In this document: positions 19,379 to 30,694 of the stretch, in pieces | How the letters are laid out: each line of letters begins with the position of its first letter | Numbering within the stretch: position 1 is the stretch's first letter | Assembly (NCBI RefSeq): GCF_900095795.1 | Contig: NZ_LT608328.1 | Span: 3,279,001 to 3,343,000 of the forward strand | Direction of reading: 5' to 3' | DNA length: 64,000 nucleotides | From: Petrimonas mucosa | Lineage (GTDB): Bacteria > Bacteroidota > Bacteroidia > Bacteroidales > Dysgonomonadaceae | The notes under the pieces: model-generated | The model's input: the letters and a program-made list of their open reading frames with translations, nothing else | Told to the model about the DNA's origin: nothing | Databases searched by the model: none | Position numbers and translations under genes: made by a program

Positions 19379-21295
19379 ATGAAAAAGAACAATATATTAT
19401 TGGCATTTCTGGCAGTTATCCTGTTTTTTGGAGCCTGTTCCGACTTCGAAGAGATAAATAAAGACCCAAATGCTGCCAACGAGGATGATATCAAGGTGCA
19501 ATATATAATCAACAAGGCCATAACCGATGCGCAACAAGATCCGCATATCGCAGAACGTGCTTTTGTATTATATTGGAGACGTGCCGGAAGACAGGACCGT
19601 TCGAGCGGTATCAATCTTGGGACATACAACAACGACTGGAGTTCTGACTACTACAGCTACGTTTCGGGCTGGATGAAATCTGCAACGCAAGCAGTAGATC
19701 TGGCGGATAAACAGCTTGAGAAAGATAACTTTGCCGTGGAATACGATCGTCAAATGACCAAAAACCTCAAAGAGGTGGCCAGAATCTGGCGAGTTTATCT
19801 GATGAGCGAGTTTGCCGACAATTTTGGGCCGCTTCCCATCGAGGCATTCAAAGGGAAAAACCCCGAGTTCGCCAGCGTCAAGGATGTATATTACTTCATG
19901 CTCGACGAACTGAAGGATGCAACTCAGAACATTGATCCCTCGCTACAGGTTCAGGATATCGACAAGAAATTCGACCGTGCATATCAGTTCGACTTTACGA
20001 AATGGACCAAGTATGCCAACTCGATGCGTATGCGCCTTGCCATGCGTCTATCTGAGGTTGATCCCGAAAAGGCAAAATCAGAGTTTGAGGATGCCGCCAA
20101 GGGCTCTCTGATTTTAACTGAAAACGACATGTTTGCAGTTCAGGAACGCGACGGCTGGGATCCATTGGCCGGTGTCATGTCCCGACCATGGAATGCGTTA
20201 CTGATGAGCAACACCCTGAACAATCTCATGATCAATCTGGGTGGTGTCAAGTCGGAAGATATGCTGGACGCTTCCTACGCTGCCCATATCAAACCGGAAG
20301 GATATATGGGTATCCGACTCCAGAACCAGTTCTCCACATACACCAACGATCCTTCAATCGGCTTCTTCTTCGATGGACTTCACAATACCATCGACCCCAG
20401 AGCCTATAAGCTCTATGCCATCCCGGGTGATTTCAGCAGCCCCGATGCGGCATTTACATCCGAAGACGACCTGGGATCGCTTGAAGTCTCCGTCTTTGCC
20501 GACAAGGAGCAGACCCAGGAGATTGGCAAATTCAACATGGCCTTCACCTGGAACACGATGCCCGGAGGCAGCTGGGGCGACAAGAGTGCAATGAACCAGA
20601 TGATCTCATCCCTCTACAATCCGATACTGGTGAAGAAATACAGGAACCATTCACAGAAACGTGTCTTCTTTGCCGCATGGGAGACCTACTTCCTGTTGGC
20701 AGAAGCATCACTGAGGGGATGGAGTACTCCAATTGCGGCAAAACAGGCATACGAAAATGGTATCAAGGCCAGTCTGGAATATCATGGCGTTGGAGAGTAC
20801 TTTGACACCTATATCGCATCAACAGACTACAACCGTGTTGGAACATCGGTTAATTGGGACCATACGGCCGAACCTCCTACAACCGTCGAGGTAGACATAA
20901 TCGATGGCTATACCAAACAGCCTGCAAAGTATGCATACAAGTTCCCCACGGCAAGCCAGACATCCTACCAGAAGGCACTGAACGATCAGCTTACAAAGGT
21001 GATCACCCAGAAGTTCATTGCTCAAAATCCGTGGTTGCCGCTCGAGACATGGAGCGACTATCGCCGCCTGGGACTTCCGTTCTTTGAAAATATGGTTGTG
21101 GAGAATCCGTTGACAGACCTGCCGGCCTTGACAAGAGCCAATGCCAGCACAACCCAGCAACCCAATTTCTTCCCGCAACGGTTGAAATATCCTGCTTCGC
21201 TTGAGAACAGCAACCCTGATGGATATCGACAGGCTGTCGAACTGCTTGGCGGAAGCGATGCAGTGTTGACTCCGCTTTGGTGGGCAAAACATTGA
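19379..21295 (+). CDS. SusD/RagB-like surface lipoprotein (SusD-like_2 type)
   Basis: The 638-residue lipoprotein has a lipobox (ILFFGACSDF; Cys near residue 20). The downstream EEINKDPNAANEDDIK is characteristic of SusD-like_2 starts. The body has alternating helices with the RMRLAMRLSEVDPEKAKSEF segment of the TPR-like scaffold (near residue 220) and a late FAAWETYFLLAEASLRGW segment (near 430). The protein caps the SusC barrel and binds substrate at the cell surface. It starts 21 nt after the susC stop, so the pair is one operon, closed by the terminator at 21340. It is longer than many SusD proteins but within the SusD-like_2 range. Confidence 0.92.
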   Translation: MKKNNILLAFLAVILFFGACSDFEEINKDPNAANEDDIKVQYIINKAITDAQQDPHIAERAFVLYWRRAGRQDRSSGINLGTYNNDWSSDYYSYVSGWMKSATQAVDLADKQLEKDNFAVEYDRQMTKNLKEVARIWRVYLMSEFADNFGPLPIEAFKGKNPEFASVKDVYYFMLDELKDATQNIDPSLQVQDIDKKFDRAYQFDFTKWTKYANSMRMRLAMRLSEVDPEKAKSEFEDAAKGSLILTENDMFAVQERDGWDPLAGVMSRPWNALLMSNTLNNLMINLGGVKSEDMLDASYAAHIKPEGYMGIRLQNQFSTYTNDPSIGFFFDGLHNTIDPRAYKLYAIPGDFSSPDAAFTSEDDLGSLEVSVFADKEQTQEIGKFNMAFTWNTMPGGSWGDKSAMNQMISSLYNPILVKKYRNHSQKRVFFAAWETYFLLAEASLRGWSTPIAAKQAYENGIKASLEYHGVGEYFDTYIASTDYNRVGTSVNWDHTAEPPTTVEVDIIDGYTKQPAKYAYKFPTASQTSYQKALNDQLTKVITQKFIAQNPWLPLETWSDYRRLGLPFFENMVVENPLTDLPALTRANASTTQQPNFFPQRLKYPASLENSNPDGYRQAVELLGGSDAVLTPLWWAKH

Positions 21296-21339
21296 TAAGA
21301 TCAGCATCTCGTCAAAAGAGGCAGTTACATAAATAATTG

Positions 21340-21376
21340 AAGAGGGTGACCCACATTTGTGAATCACCCTCTTTCC
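21340..21376 (+). terminator. Intrinsic terminator after the susCD pair
   Basis: AGAGGGTGA (21341-21349) pairs perfectly with TCACCCTCT (21364-21372) and is followed by TT. Confidence 0.75.
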
Positions 21377-21499
21377 ATTCAGGTACGCGACTGAAACGAG
21401 ATCGAGGTATCCTATCTACTCATTGAGGATTTCGAAATGGGCCCCGATCCGTTTAACGTTTATTTATTTATTTTTTTCTTTAATCTCGTGATAAAGTAG

Positions 21500-21507
21500 T
21501 AATTTTG
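21500..21507 (+). promoter_or_regulatory. Probable -7 box for mdh
   Basis: TAATTTTG lies 38 nt before the mdh ATG in an AT-rich region. The -33 element is unclear. Confidence 0.35.
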
Positions 21508-21544
21508 AATCCCGAAAGAGTATCAACTTTTAAATATATTGATT

Positions 21545-22543
21545 ATGAGCTTTTTAACAAATGAAAAATTGACCATCGTTGGCGCTGCCGGCATGATTGG
21601 TTCTAACATGGCGCAAACTGCGGCAATGATGCGTTTAACCCCGAACATCTGCCTGTACGACCCCTTTGCACTGGGCCTCGAAGGTGTTTACGAAGAGATG
21701 CGTCACTGTGGGTTTGAAGGTGTGGATTTCACATTCACTACCGATATCCGTGAAGCATTTACCGGTGCAAAGTATATGATTTCATCCGGCGGTGCTCCAC
21801 GTAAAGAGGGCATGACCCGTGAAGATTTGTTGAAAGGCAATGCGGAGATTGCAGCACAACTGGGTAAAGATATCAAGACATACTGTCCCGATCTGAAACA
21901 CCTCACCATCATTTTCAATCCTGCCGACATTACCGGGCTGGTAGCACTTATCCACTCAGGGTTGAAACCGGGTTGCGTAACCACGCTGGCCGGCCTCGAC
22001 AGCACCCGTCTCCAGAGCGAACTGGCAAAACACTTTGGCGTAAAGCAGAGCCAGGTTACCAACACCCGCACCTATGGAGGACACGGCGAACAGATGGCAG
22101 TATTTGCCTCCACGGCAAAAGTTGACGGAAAACCGTTAACCGACCTTATCGGCACACCCGCGCTCACCAACGAAGATTGGGATGCCTTGAAACAGCGGGT
22201 TACCAAAGGTGGAGCCAATATCATCAAACTGCGTGGCCGCTCGTCGTTCCAAAGCCCCTCTTATGTATCGGTTGAAATGATCCGTGCAGCCATGGGTGGA
22301 GCTTCGTTCAACTGGCCTTCGGGTTGCTACGTGAACACACCCGAATTCCCGAACATCATGATGGCGATGGAAACCGACATCACCACAGAGGGTGTAGTCA
22401 TCAAGGAGACCAAGGGAACTGAAAGCGAAATGGCAGCCTTGAAAGAGAGCTATCAGCACCTGGCAAAATTGCGCGACGAGGTAATCGCCATGGGAATCAT
22501 CCCGCCGGTAGATCAATGGAAATCGGTCAATCCGAATCTCTAA
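21545..22543 (+). CDS. mdh: Malate dehydrogenase (NAD)
   Basis: The start is the ATG at 21545 (MSFLTNEKLTIVGAAGMIGS); the TTG two codons earlier is not needed. The 332-residue protein has the Rossmann motif GAAGMIGSNM, the catalytic-loop region SSGGAPRKEGMTREDLLKGN with the substrate-binding Arg residues, and IFNPADITG. NTRTYGGHGEQMAVF contains the catalytic His. It matches the Bacteroidales-type Mdh, which is somewhat longer than the E. coli enzyme. It interconverts malate and oxaloacetate, in anaerobic Bacteroidales usually in the reductive succinate branch. It ends at a bidirectional terminator facing the pyrophosphatase gene. Confidence 0.95.
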   Translation: MSFLTNEKLTIVGAAGMIGSNMAQTAAMMRLTPNICLYDPFALGLEGVYEEMRHCGFEGVDFTFTTDIREAFTGAKYMISSGGAPRKEGMTREDLLKGNAEIAAQLGKDIKTYCPDLKHLTIIFNPADITGLVALIHSGLKPGCVTTLAGLDSTRLQSELAKHFGVKQSQVTNTRTYGGHGEQMAVFASTAKVDGKPLTDLIGTPALTNEDWDALKQRVTKGGANIIKLRGRSSFQSPSYVSVEMIRAAMGGASFNWPSGCYVNTPEFPNIMMAMETDITTEGVVIKETKGTESEMAALKESYQHLAKLRDEVIAMGIIPPVDQWKSVNPNL

Positions 22544-22555
22544 ATAGAAGACCTC

Positions 22556-22591
22556 AAAAAAAATTCCGGGATATCTTCCCGGAATTTTTTT
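22556..22591. terminator. Bidirectional terminator between mdh and hppA
   Basis: AAATTCCGGGA (22561-22571) pairs with TCCCGGAATTT (22577-22587) around TATCT. It has A residues on the left and T residues on the right, so it serves both convergent genes. Confidence 0.92.
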
Positions 22592-22606
22592 ACCCTTTCC
22601 CCTCGG

Positions 22607-24811
22607 TTAGAGCAGGCTCCAGGCCACTGTCAAGCCGGCCATTACGATCGAGACCATACTCATCAGCTTGATCAGGATGTTAAGCGACGGTCCAGACGTA
22701 TCCTTGAACGGGTCACCCACCGTATCGCCCACAACGGTAGCTTTGTGTACATCACTTCCTTTTCCGCCCAAATTGCCCTCTTCGATATATTTCTTGGCAT
22801 TGTCCCAGGCACCGCCAGAATTGGCCATAAAGACGGCCAGTACGAAACCGGAGCCCAACCCGCCGACCAAGAGCCCCATAACACCAGGTACGCCAAGCAC
22901 GACACCGGTAACAATCGGAATGATAATAGCCAGCAGTGAAGGCAACAGCATCTCACGCTGCGCACCTTTGGTAGATATGGCAACGCATCTGGCGTAATCG
23001 GGCTTTCCGTTACCATCCAATATGCCTGCAATCTCACGGAACTGGCGACGCACCTCCTCCACCATCTTCTGGGCTGCCCGGCCTACAGCATTCATGGTAA
23101 GACCGCAGAACAGAAATGCCATCATCGAACCGATAAAGACGCCAACCAGAACCTTCGGGTTCATCAGCGTCACCTGATAGTAGTTCATGAAATCGGCGAA
23201 ACCGGCTTTCCCGATCTCAACCGCTCCCCTGCCGTCGGCAAATTCAAGTACCGTCTGACCCAGTCTCAACATGCCGATCTTGATCTCCTCGATGTAGGAT
23301 GCCAACAACGCCAGTGCTGTCAATGCCGCAGAACCGATGGCAAAACCTTTACCGGTAGCCGCTGTCGTATTTCCAAGGGCATCCAGGGCGTCGGTCCGTT
23401 TACGAACCTCTTTCCCCAGGCCACACATCTCGGCATTTCCGCCGGCATTGTCGGCAATCGGCCCATAGGCATCGGTAGCCAATGTTATTCCAAGGGTTGA
23501 AAGCATCCCCACAGCCGCAATCCCAATACCGTAAAGTCCCATGCTCAGGTTCTCGCCCGACATCATCTGGCGCACATCGAACCCGGTAGCACACAGATAG
23601 GAGAAAAGGATGGCCAACGCAATGGTAACCACAGGAATAAAGGTAGATATCATCCCTGCACCCATACCCGAGATAATAACGGTGGCGGGACCGGTCTTCC
23701 CGCTCTCGGCAATCCGTCGGGTCGGCCTGTAGGAGTGAGAAGTGAAGTACTCGGTACCCTGACCGATAACGATGCCGGCCAGCAATCCTGAAATTACGGA
23801 GAATGACAATCCCATCCAATTCTCAAAGCCGAGCAGGTAGAATATGACGAAAGTGAGTACCGCAATCAGTATGGCACTTACGTTGACGCCACGGTTCAGT
23901 GCCGACATCAGTCTCTTCATGTCGGCATTCTCGCTCGTACGTACCAGAAAGATGCCGAGAATCGAAAGAAAGACACCGATTGCGGCGATGATCATGGGAG
24001 CAAAAACAGCTTTAGCCTGCATGGCCGGATTCAACACAAAGGCCGAGGCTCCCAATGCGGCCGTTGCTAGGATAGAGCCGCAATAAGATTCGTAGAGGTC
24101 GGCCCCCATTCCGGCAACATCACCCACATTGTCGCCCACGTTGTCGGCAATGGTAGCCGGGTTCCGCGGATCATCCTCCGGAATGCCCGCTTCCACTTTT
24201 CCCACCAGGTCGGCACCCACGTCTGCCGCCTTGGTGTAGATTCCACCCCCGACACGTGCAAACAACGCCTGAGTGGAAGCTCCCATACCGAAAGTAAGCA
24301 TGGTAGTGGTAATCATCACAAGCTTGTGACCCGGTTCCGCGCTCTCTACAAACCGGTCCAGTATCAGATACCACAACGATATATCCAACAGAGCCAGCCC
24401 AACCACTACCAGCCCCATAACAGCTCCCGAACGGAAAGCAACCTGCAACCCCTTGTTAAGCGACTCCTTGGCGGCATTGGCCGTACGTGCCGACGCATAG
24501 GTGGCTGTCTTCATACCGAAAAAGCCTGCCAATGCGGAGAAGAAACCTCCGGTCAGGAATGCAAAGGGCACCCAGTTGTTCTGCAACCCAAAATAGGCCA
24601 TTACAGAAAAAAAAGCGGCTAAAATTACAAAGACGAGAGCAACAACCTTGTATTGCTGCTTCAGATAAGACATGGCACCTTCACGTACATATTTCGCGAT
24701 GGTCTTCATCTGCTCCGTACCTTCACTCTCCTTCATCATTTTCTTGAAGAAGTAGTAGGCAAATCCCAAAGCAAACAGCGATGCAACAGGAACTAGATAA
24801 AAATAATTCAT
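22607..24811 (-). CDS. hppA: Membrane-bound, K+-dependent-type pyrophosphatase
   Basis: The 734-residue protein has about 16 hydrophobic helices. It shows the membrane pyrophosphatase signature ([20 protein letters not shown]), the acidic metal-PPi loop ([20 protein letters not shown]) and the C-terminal [19 protein letters not shown]. The segment [14 protein letters not shown] has Ala where K+-independent enzymes carry Lys, so it should be K+-dependent. Such enzymes couple PPi hydrolysis to H+ and/or Na+ export; ion choice is not decided here. It energises the membrane from biosynthetic PPi, useful in a fermenting anaerobe. It is transcribed alone, divergently from the ROK gene. Confidence 0.95.
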   Translation of the reverse strand: MNYFYLVPVASLFALGFAYYFFKKMMKESEGTEQMKTIAKYVREGAMSYLKQQYKVVALVFVILAAFFSVMAYFGLQNNWVPFAFLTGGFFSALAGFFGMKTATYASARTANAAKESLNKGLQVAFRSGAVMGLVVVGLALLDISLWYLILDRFVESAEPGHKLVMITTTMLTFGMGASTQALFARVGGGIYTKAADVGADLVGKVEAGIPEDDPRNPATIADNVGDNVGDVAGMGADLYESYCGSILATAALGASAFVLNPAMQAKAVFAPMIIAAIGVFLSILGIFLVRTSENADMKRLMSALNRGVNVSAILIAVLTFVIFYLLGFENWMGLSFSVISGLLAGIVIGQGTEYFTSHSYRPTRRIAESGKTGPATVIISGMGAGMISTFIPVVTIALAILFSYLCATGFDVRQMMSGENLSMGLYGIGIAAVGMLSTLGITLATDAYGPIADNAGGNAEMCGLGKEVRKRTDALDALGNTTAATGKGFAIGSAALTALALLASYIEEIKIGMLRLGQTVLEFADGRGAVEIGKAGFADFMNYYQVTLMNPKVLVGVFIGSMMAFLFCGLTMNAVGRAAQKMVEEVRRQFREIAGILDGNGKPDYARCVAISTKGAQREMLLPSLLAIIIPIVTGVVLGVPGVMGLLVGGLGSGFVLAVFMANSGGAWDNAKKYIEEGNLGGKGSDVHKATVVGDTVGDPFKDTSGPSLNILIKLMSMVSIVMAGLTVAWSLL

Positions 24812-24972
24812 TGGTAATTAAATGTTTATTTGTATGTCAATTTTATGATATTAAAACTCCAGTAAAGTTATAAAATATACCCGAAATATCATTTATAACG
24901 CCTCTTTATTATAATTTTTAAAAGAATGCTGCTTTTTTGTCTAGTCAAGACCCTTAAATTTTTAATTTTTAG

Positions 24973-24980
24973 TATCTTTG
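24973..24980 (+). promoter_or_regulatory. Probable -7 box for the ROK gene
   Basis: TATCTTTG followed by C matches the -7 consensus and is 103 nt before the ROK ATG in the divergent gap. No -33 element sits at proper spacing. Confidence 0.45.
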
Positions 24981-25083
24981 CTTTACTTATTATACAGATT
25001 AAGTAATCAATCAAAAAGTAGCTTGTGTTTTTAATAACCTTCACACTGGGGAACAACAAGATTTTAACTAAACAAGAGATGAG

Positions 25084-27614
<2,531 letters not shown>

Positions 27615-27660
27615 CCACAGAAAAGCGGGTTGAATTCCGTCAACACAACAAGAAACCAAA

Positions 27661-27701
27661 AAGAGCGTGCGATCAGACAGATTTGCACGCTCCTCTTTTC
27701 A
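27661..27701 (+). terminator. Terminator between metY and the minus-strand lipoprotein gene
   Basis: GAGCGTGC (27663-27670) pairs with GCACGCTC (27685-27692) around a 14-nt loop. CTCTTTTC follows on the plus side and AAAAA precedes on the other side, so it may serve both convergent genes. Confidence 0.8.
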
Positions 27702-27717
27702 ATTGGTCAATAAGAGG

Positions 27718-28272
27718 TCAATCGATTACTTTCTTCACCACATTGGGATCTTTCACCAACGCCCTGAGCTCCTGTTCTAGATCTACACGGCTCACCTCCA
27801 TGTCTTCCAGCTCCAACCGTTGCCAAATCTCCTCAACCCACTGATTCTGGTTATTACCGAACTCGTCAACCGCCTGGAACCACTTCAGGTACATGAACCT
27901 GGGGCCAGACAGCCTTAGAATCAATGGATTGTCTTTCCCAATCTGCGATCTGTTGAAAGAATGGTCAATCTCTTCGATGTAAAGGGAATCTCCAACCAGC
28001 CTGTATTTCCCGTCAACAGTGATCATAGCTCCCTCATCTGTTGTCATGAAATTTACAAACCTGCCGTCATCGACAATCAACTTGAACATTCCGTGAGGCA
28101 CCTTCTTGTACCCTCCCTCGTTGCTGTTGTGGATGGCCTTCACCTCCCACAACCCAAACAGACGCTTTGCCGTTTCACTTTTCAATCCTCTTTGCGCTGT
28201 TCCACATCCGGCCAGTAATGCAATCACGCAAACAAATAGAGTACAGAGATGTATCGTTTTCATGATCACCAT
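27718..28272 (-). CDS. DUF4488-like lipoprotein
   Basis: The 184-residue protein has a lipoprotein signal (FVCVIALLAGCGTAQ; lipidated Cys near residue 23). A lipocalin-like small beta domain follows (about 40-155). It starts FGLWEVKAIHNSNEGG, contains VDGKYRLVGDSLYIEEIDHS and ends FMYLKWFQ...EEIWQRLE. I associate this with the DUF4488 family, often found as exported Bacteroidetes proteins of unknown role. The in-frame ATG three codons downstream (MKTIHL) is the more natural signal-peptide start. It is followed on the same strand (upstream in coordinates) by the metY terminator region. Function unknown. Confidence 0.7.
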   Translation of the reverse strand: MVIMKTIHLCTLFVCVIALLAGCGTAQRGLKSETAKRLFGLWEVKAIHNSNEGGYKKVPHGMFKLIVDDGRFVNFMTTDEGAMITVDGKYRLVGDSLYIEEIDHSFNRSQIGKDNPLILRLSGPRFMYLKWFQAVDEFGNNQNQWVEEIWQRLELEDMEVSRVDLEQELRALVKDPNVVKKVID

Positions 28273-28344
28273 ATTTTTATGGGATTAACCCCATACAAAT
28301 ATATGATCATTTTCACCGATTTATACCCAATCGGGCATATTTTT

Positions 28345-30510
28345 TTACCGGATATCCATCTCCTCGATCAGATGCGTGGCCCCCGCATACTTGTCGATAA
28401 TGAAGAGGACGTAACGGATATCCACGATAATGCTTCGCTGGTAATCGGGCAGGTACTGGATATCGCCACCTACACCCTCCCAGTTCCGGTCGAAATTGAT
28501 GCCGACCAGCTCACCCCTGGCATTCATGACCGGACTGCCCGAGTTGCCTCCGGTGGTATGGGTGGAGGCGAGAAAGGCCACCGGCAGGTTGCCGTCGGGT
28601 AAAGCATAACGCCCATAATCCCTGTCATTATACAACTGTTTCAGTTTTTCCGGCACAACAAACTCCCAGTTGAGTGGATCCTCCTTCTCCATGACTCCCT
28701 CTATCGTCGTTTGCGGCAGATAGTAGACGGCATCGCGGGGAGAGTATCCCTTCACCTGTCCATAGGCCAGCCTCAAGGTAAGGTTGGCATCGGGCGCATA
28801 GGCAGTTGCGCCGTCCATCTCGAGTATCCCCTCCAGGTATGTGCGACGGGCAAGCTGGCAGGCACGGTTAAATGCTCCCTGCCGGGCAATCAGCGCGGCC
28901 TCCTCGGCCCTGACCGACCTGGCAAAGTTAAACATCGGGTCGCTAACGAGCGCCTCGGCCGAAGGTGCGGCAAGAAACCCCTCCAGGTTGGCTTCACTTC
29001 CAAAAATTGAATTCTCGAAGATCGAATCCACAAACCTGTCCACATCGCCGCCAAACTTATCGTGCAGAACAGAAAAGACCGAAGGTTGCTTCTCACGTGG
29101 AATCAACCGCACATATTCCGCAATCATCGCCTTGGCCACCCTCCTGTCCACCGCCGCGCTGTAGTTTTTATTGGCAAAGTTCCGATAGTCACGGGCCAGC
29201 AATCCGGCAAACTTCCCGGCATTCGCCTCATCCTTTTTCTGCAGCGCAACGATCAGCGAGTCGGCATTCGCCACCGGCACCGACGCAAACTCAATAGCCC
29301 GGACAATACCTTCGTTCAGCATCCGCTCCCTGTAACGAAGATCGCTTCGCATCTCCACAATATGGCGGATAGTGTCGAGCGCCGAAAGATAGTGTAGCCT
29401 ATTCTTTCTCCTTGCCCACTCGGCAAGCCTCTCCTGCTGCACCTTTTTCACCTCCACAAAATTGTGCTTGTCGATCGCCCAGTTCGAGCCGATCGCACTC
29501 TTATAGGCGTTGGTCGATCCGGAGTATTTCGATGCGTACTGGATCTTCACCTGCGGATCGGCCAACATCTCTTTCAGAAGGGTCTCCTGGCGAACCTGCC
29601 GCATATTGATACGCACCTTATTGTCGATATCGCGCCGCTCGGCAACCTCCCACGATGTGGAGAACTTCTGGGTCGACCCGGGAAAACCGAGGATCATTAC
29701 AAAATCGTTCGCCTTCACACCTTGTGTCGAAACGGTAAGCCAACGTTTCGGTTTCAGCGGGACATTATCCGGTGAATATGGCGCGGGATTCCCCTCCTTG
29801 TCTGCATAGATGCGGAATAGGGTAAAGTCGCCCGTATGGCGCGGCCACATCCAGTTGTCGGTATCGGCACCGAACTTTCCGATCGAACTGGGGGGCGCAC
29901 CCACCAGACGGACGTCGGCATAGATCTTCTTGATAAACATGAAATATTGGTTCCCCTCAAAGAAGGGTTTGATCTCCACATCGGTTCCGGCATTCTCCTC
30001 CAGGAAGGCACTCCCCACCCTCTCCACCGCAATCCTTTTCAGGTAAGCGGGCGAAAGGTAGAGCACCCCGTCTTTATCGAGCGACCTGTCCCGATCGAGA
30101 CACCGCTTCACATAGTCGGTCACATCCACCACCTTGTCGATAAAGGTGACCGTCAGTCCCGGATTGGGCAGCTCCTCGGCCTGCGACCTGGCCCAGAAAC
30201 CATCCTCCAGGTAATTGTGCTCCAGCGTACTGTGGCTCTGGATCGTTCCGTAACCGCAATGGTGGTTGGTCAGCACCAGCCCCCGGGAGGAGATCACCTC
30301 GCCCGTACATCCGCTGCCGAACTGGACAACCGCATCCTTTATCGATGCCCCGTCGGGATTGTAAATGTCGTAATCTTTCAGTTCCAATCCCAGTCTCTTC
30401 ATCTCGGGATATTTCTGTTGCTTCAACAGGTGCAGCATCCACATCCCCTCATCCGCGAAAAGCGTGAGGGTAGAGAGGAACAGCAGCAGTAGCATGAACG
30501 ATCTTCTCAT
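28345..30510 (-). CDS. S46 dipeptidyl-peptidase, DPP11-like (Asp/Glu-specific)
   Basis: The 721-residue protein has a signal peptide (MRRSFMLLLLFLSTLTLFAD). Its serine-protease triad fits the S46 family: His in LVLTNHHCGYG (near 85), Asp in GADTDNWMWPRHTGD (near 225) and Ser in TGGNSGSPV (near 655). An Arg occurs 18 residues after that Ser (NFDRNWEGVGGD). In P. gingivalis DPP11, Ser655 and Arg673 have this spacing, and the Arg selects acidic P1 residues, so I predict Asp/Glu specificity. Such enzymes release dipeptides from extracellular oligopeptides in the periplasm for amino-acid fermentation. The typical C-terminal segment YAGATHLIEEMDIR is present. Confidence 0.9.
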   Translation of the reverse strand: MRRSFMLLLLFLSTLTLFADEGMWMLHLLKQQKYPEMKRLGLELKDYDIYNPDGASIKDAVVQFGSGCTGEVISSRGLVLTNHHCGYGTIQSHSTLEHNYLEDGFWARSQAEELPNPGLTVTFIDKVVDVTDYVKRCLDRDRSLDKDGVLYLSPAYLKRIAVERVGSAFLEENAGTDVEIKPFFEGNQYFMFIKKIYADVRLVGAPPSSIGKFGADTDNWMWPRHTGDFTLFRIYADKEGNPAPYSPDNVPLKPKRWLTVSTQGVKANDFVMILGFPGSTQKFSTSWEVAERRDIDNKVRINMRQVRQETLLKEMLADPQVKIQYASKYSGSTNAYKSAIGSNWAIDKHNFVEVKKVQQERLAEWARRKNRLHYLSALDTIRHIVEMRSDLRYRERMLNEGIVRAIEFASVPVANADSLIVALQKKDEANAGKFAGLLARDYRNFANKNYSAAVDRRVAKAMIAEYVRLIPREKQPSVFSVLHDKFGGDVDRFVDSIFENSIFGSEANLEGFLAAPSAEALVSDPMFNFARSVRAEEAALIARQGAFNRACQLARRTYLEGILEMDGATAYAPDANLTLRLAYGQVKGYSPRDAVYYLPQTTIEGVMEKEDPLNWEFVVPEKLKQLYNDRDYGRYALPDGNLPVAFLASTHTTGGNSGSPVMNARGELVGINFDRNWEGVGGDIQYLPDYQRSIIVDIRYVLFIIDKYAGATHLIEEMDIR

Positions 30511-30621
30511 CTTCAGTATCTTTGTTTGATTGTGTAAATTCTCAGTAATAACTCTCTCCTGTTTCGGAAGGTGAAGATAATGATTTCTCTATTAACGGTC
30601 AATTTAAAAGAGATATTTGAT

Positions 30622-30629
30622 TAATTTTG
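30622..30629 (+). promoter_or_regulatory. Probable -7 box for glnN
   Basis: TAATTTTG followed by C lies 66 nt upstream of the glnN ATG, in the gap divergent to the S46 gene. Confidence 0.35.
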
Positions 30630-30694
30630 CATCGTGTTTCCAACCGAACAACAAGGTTATTGAGACAGAGCACACCTAAAAAACCATCAATCAT

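Noticed and set aside
24936-24980. TTTG at 24936-24939 as the -33 element for the ROK promoter
   Set aside because: It is 33 nt from the -7 box, well outside the usual 19-22 nt spacing.
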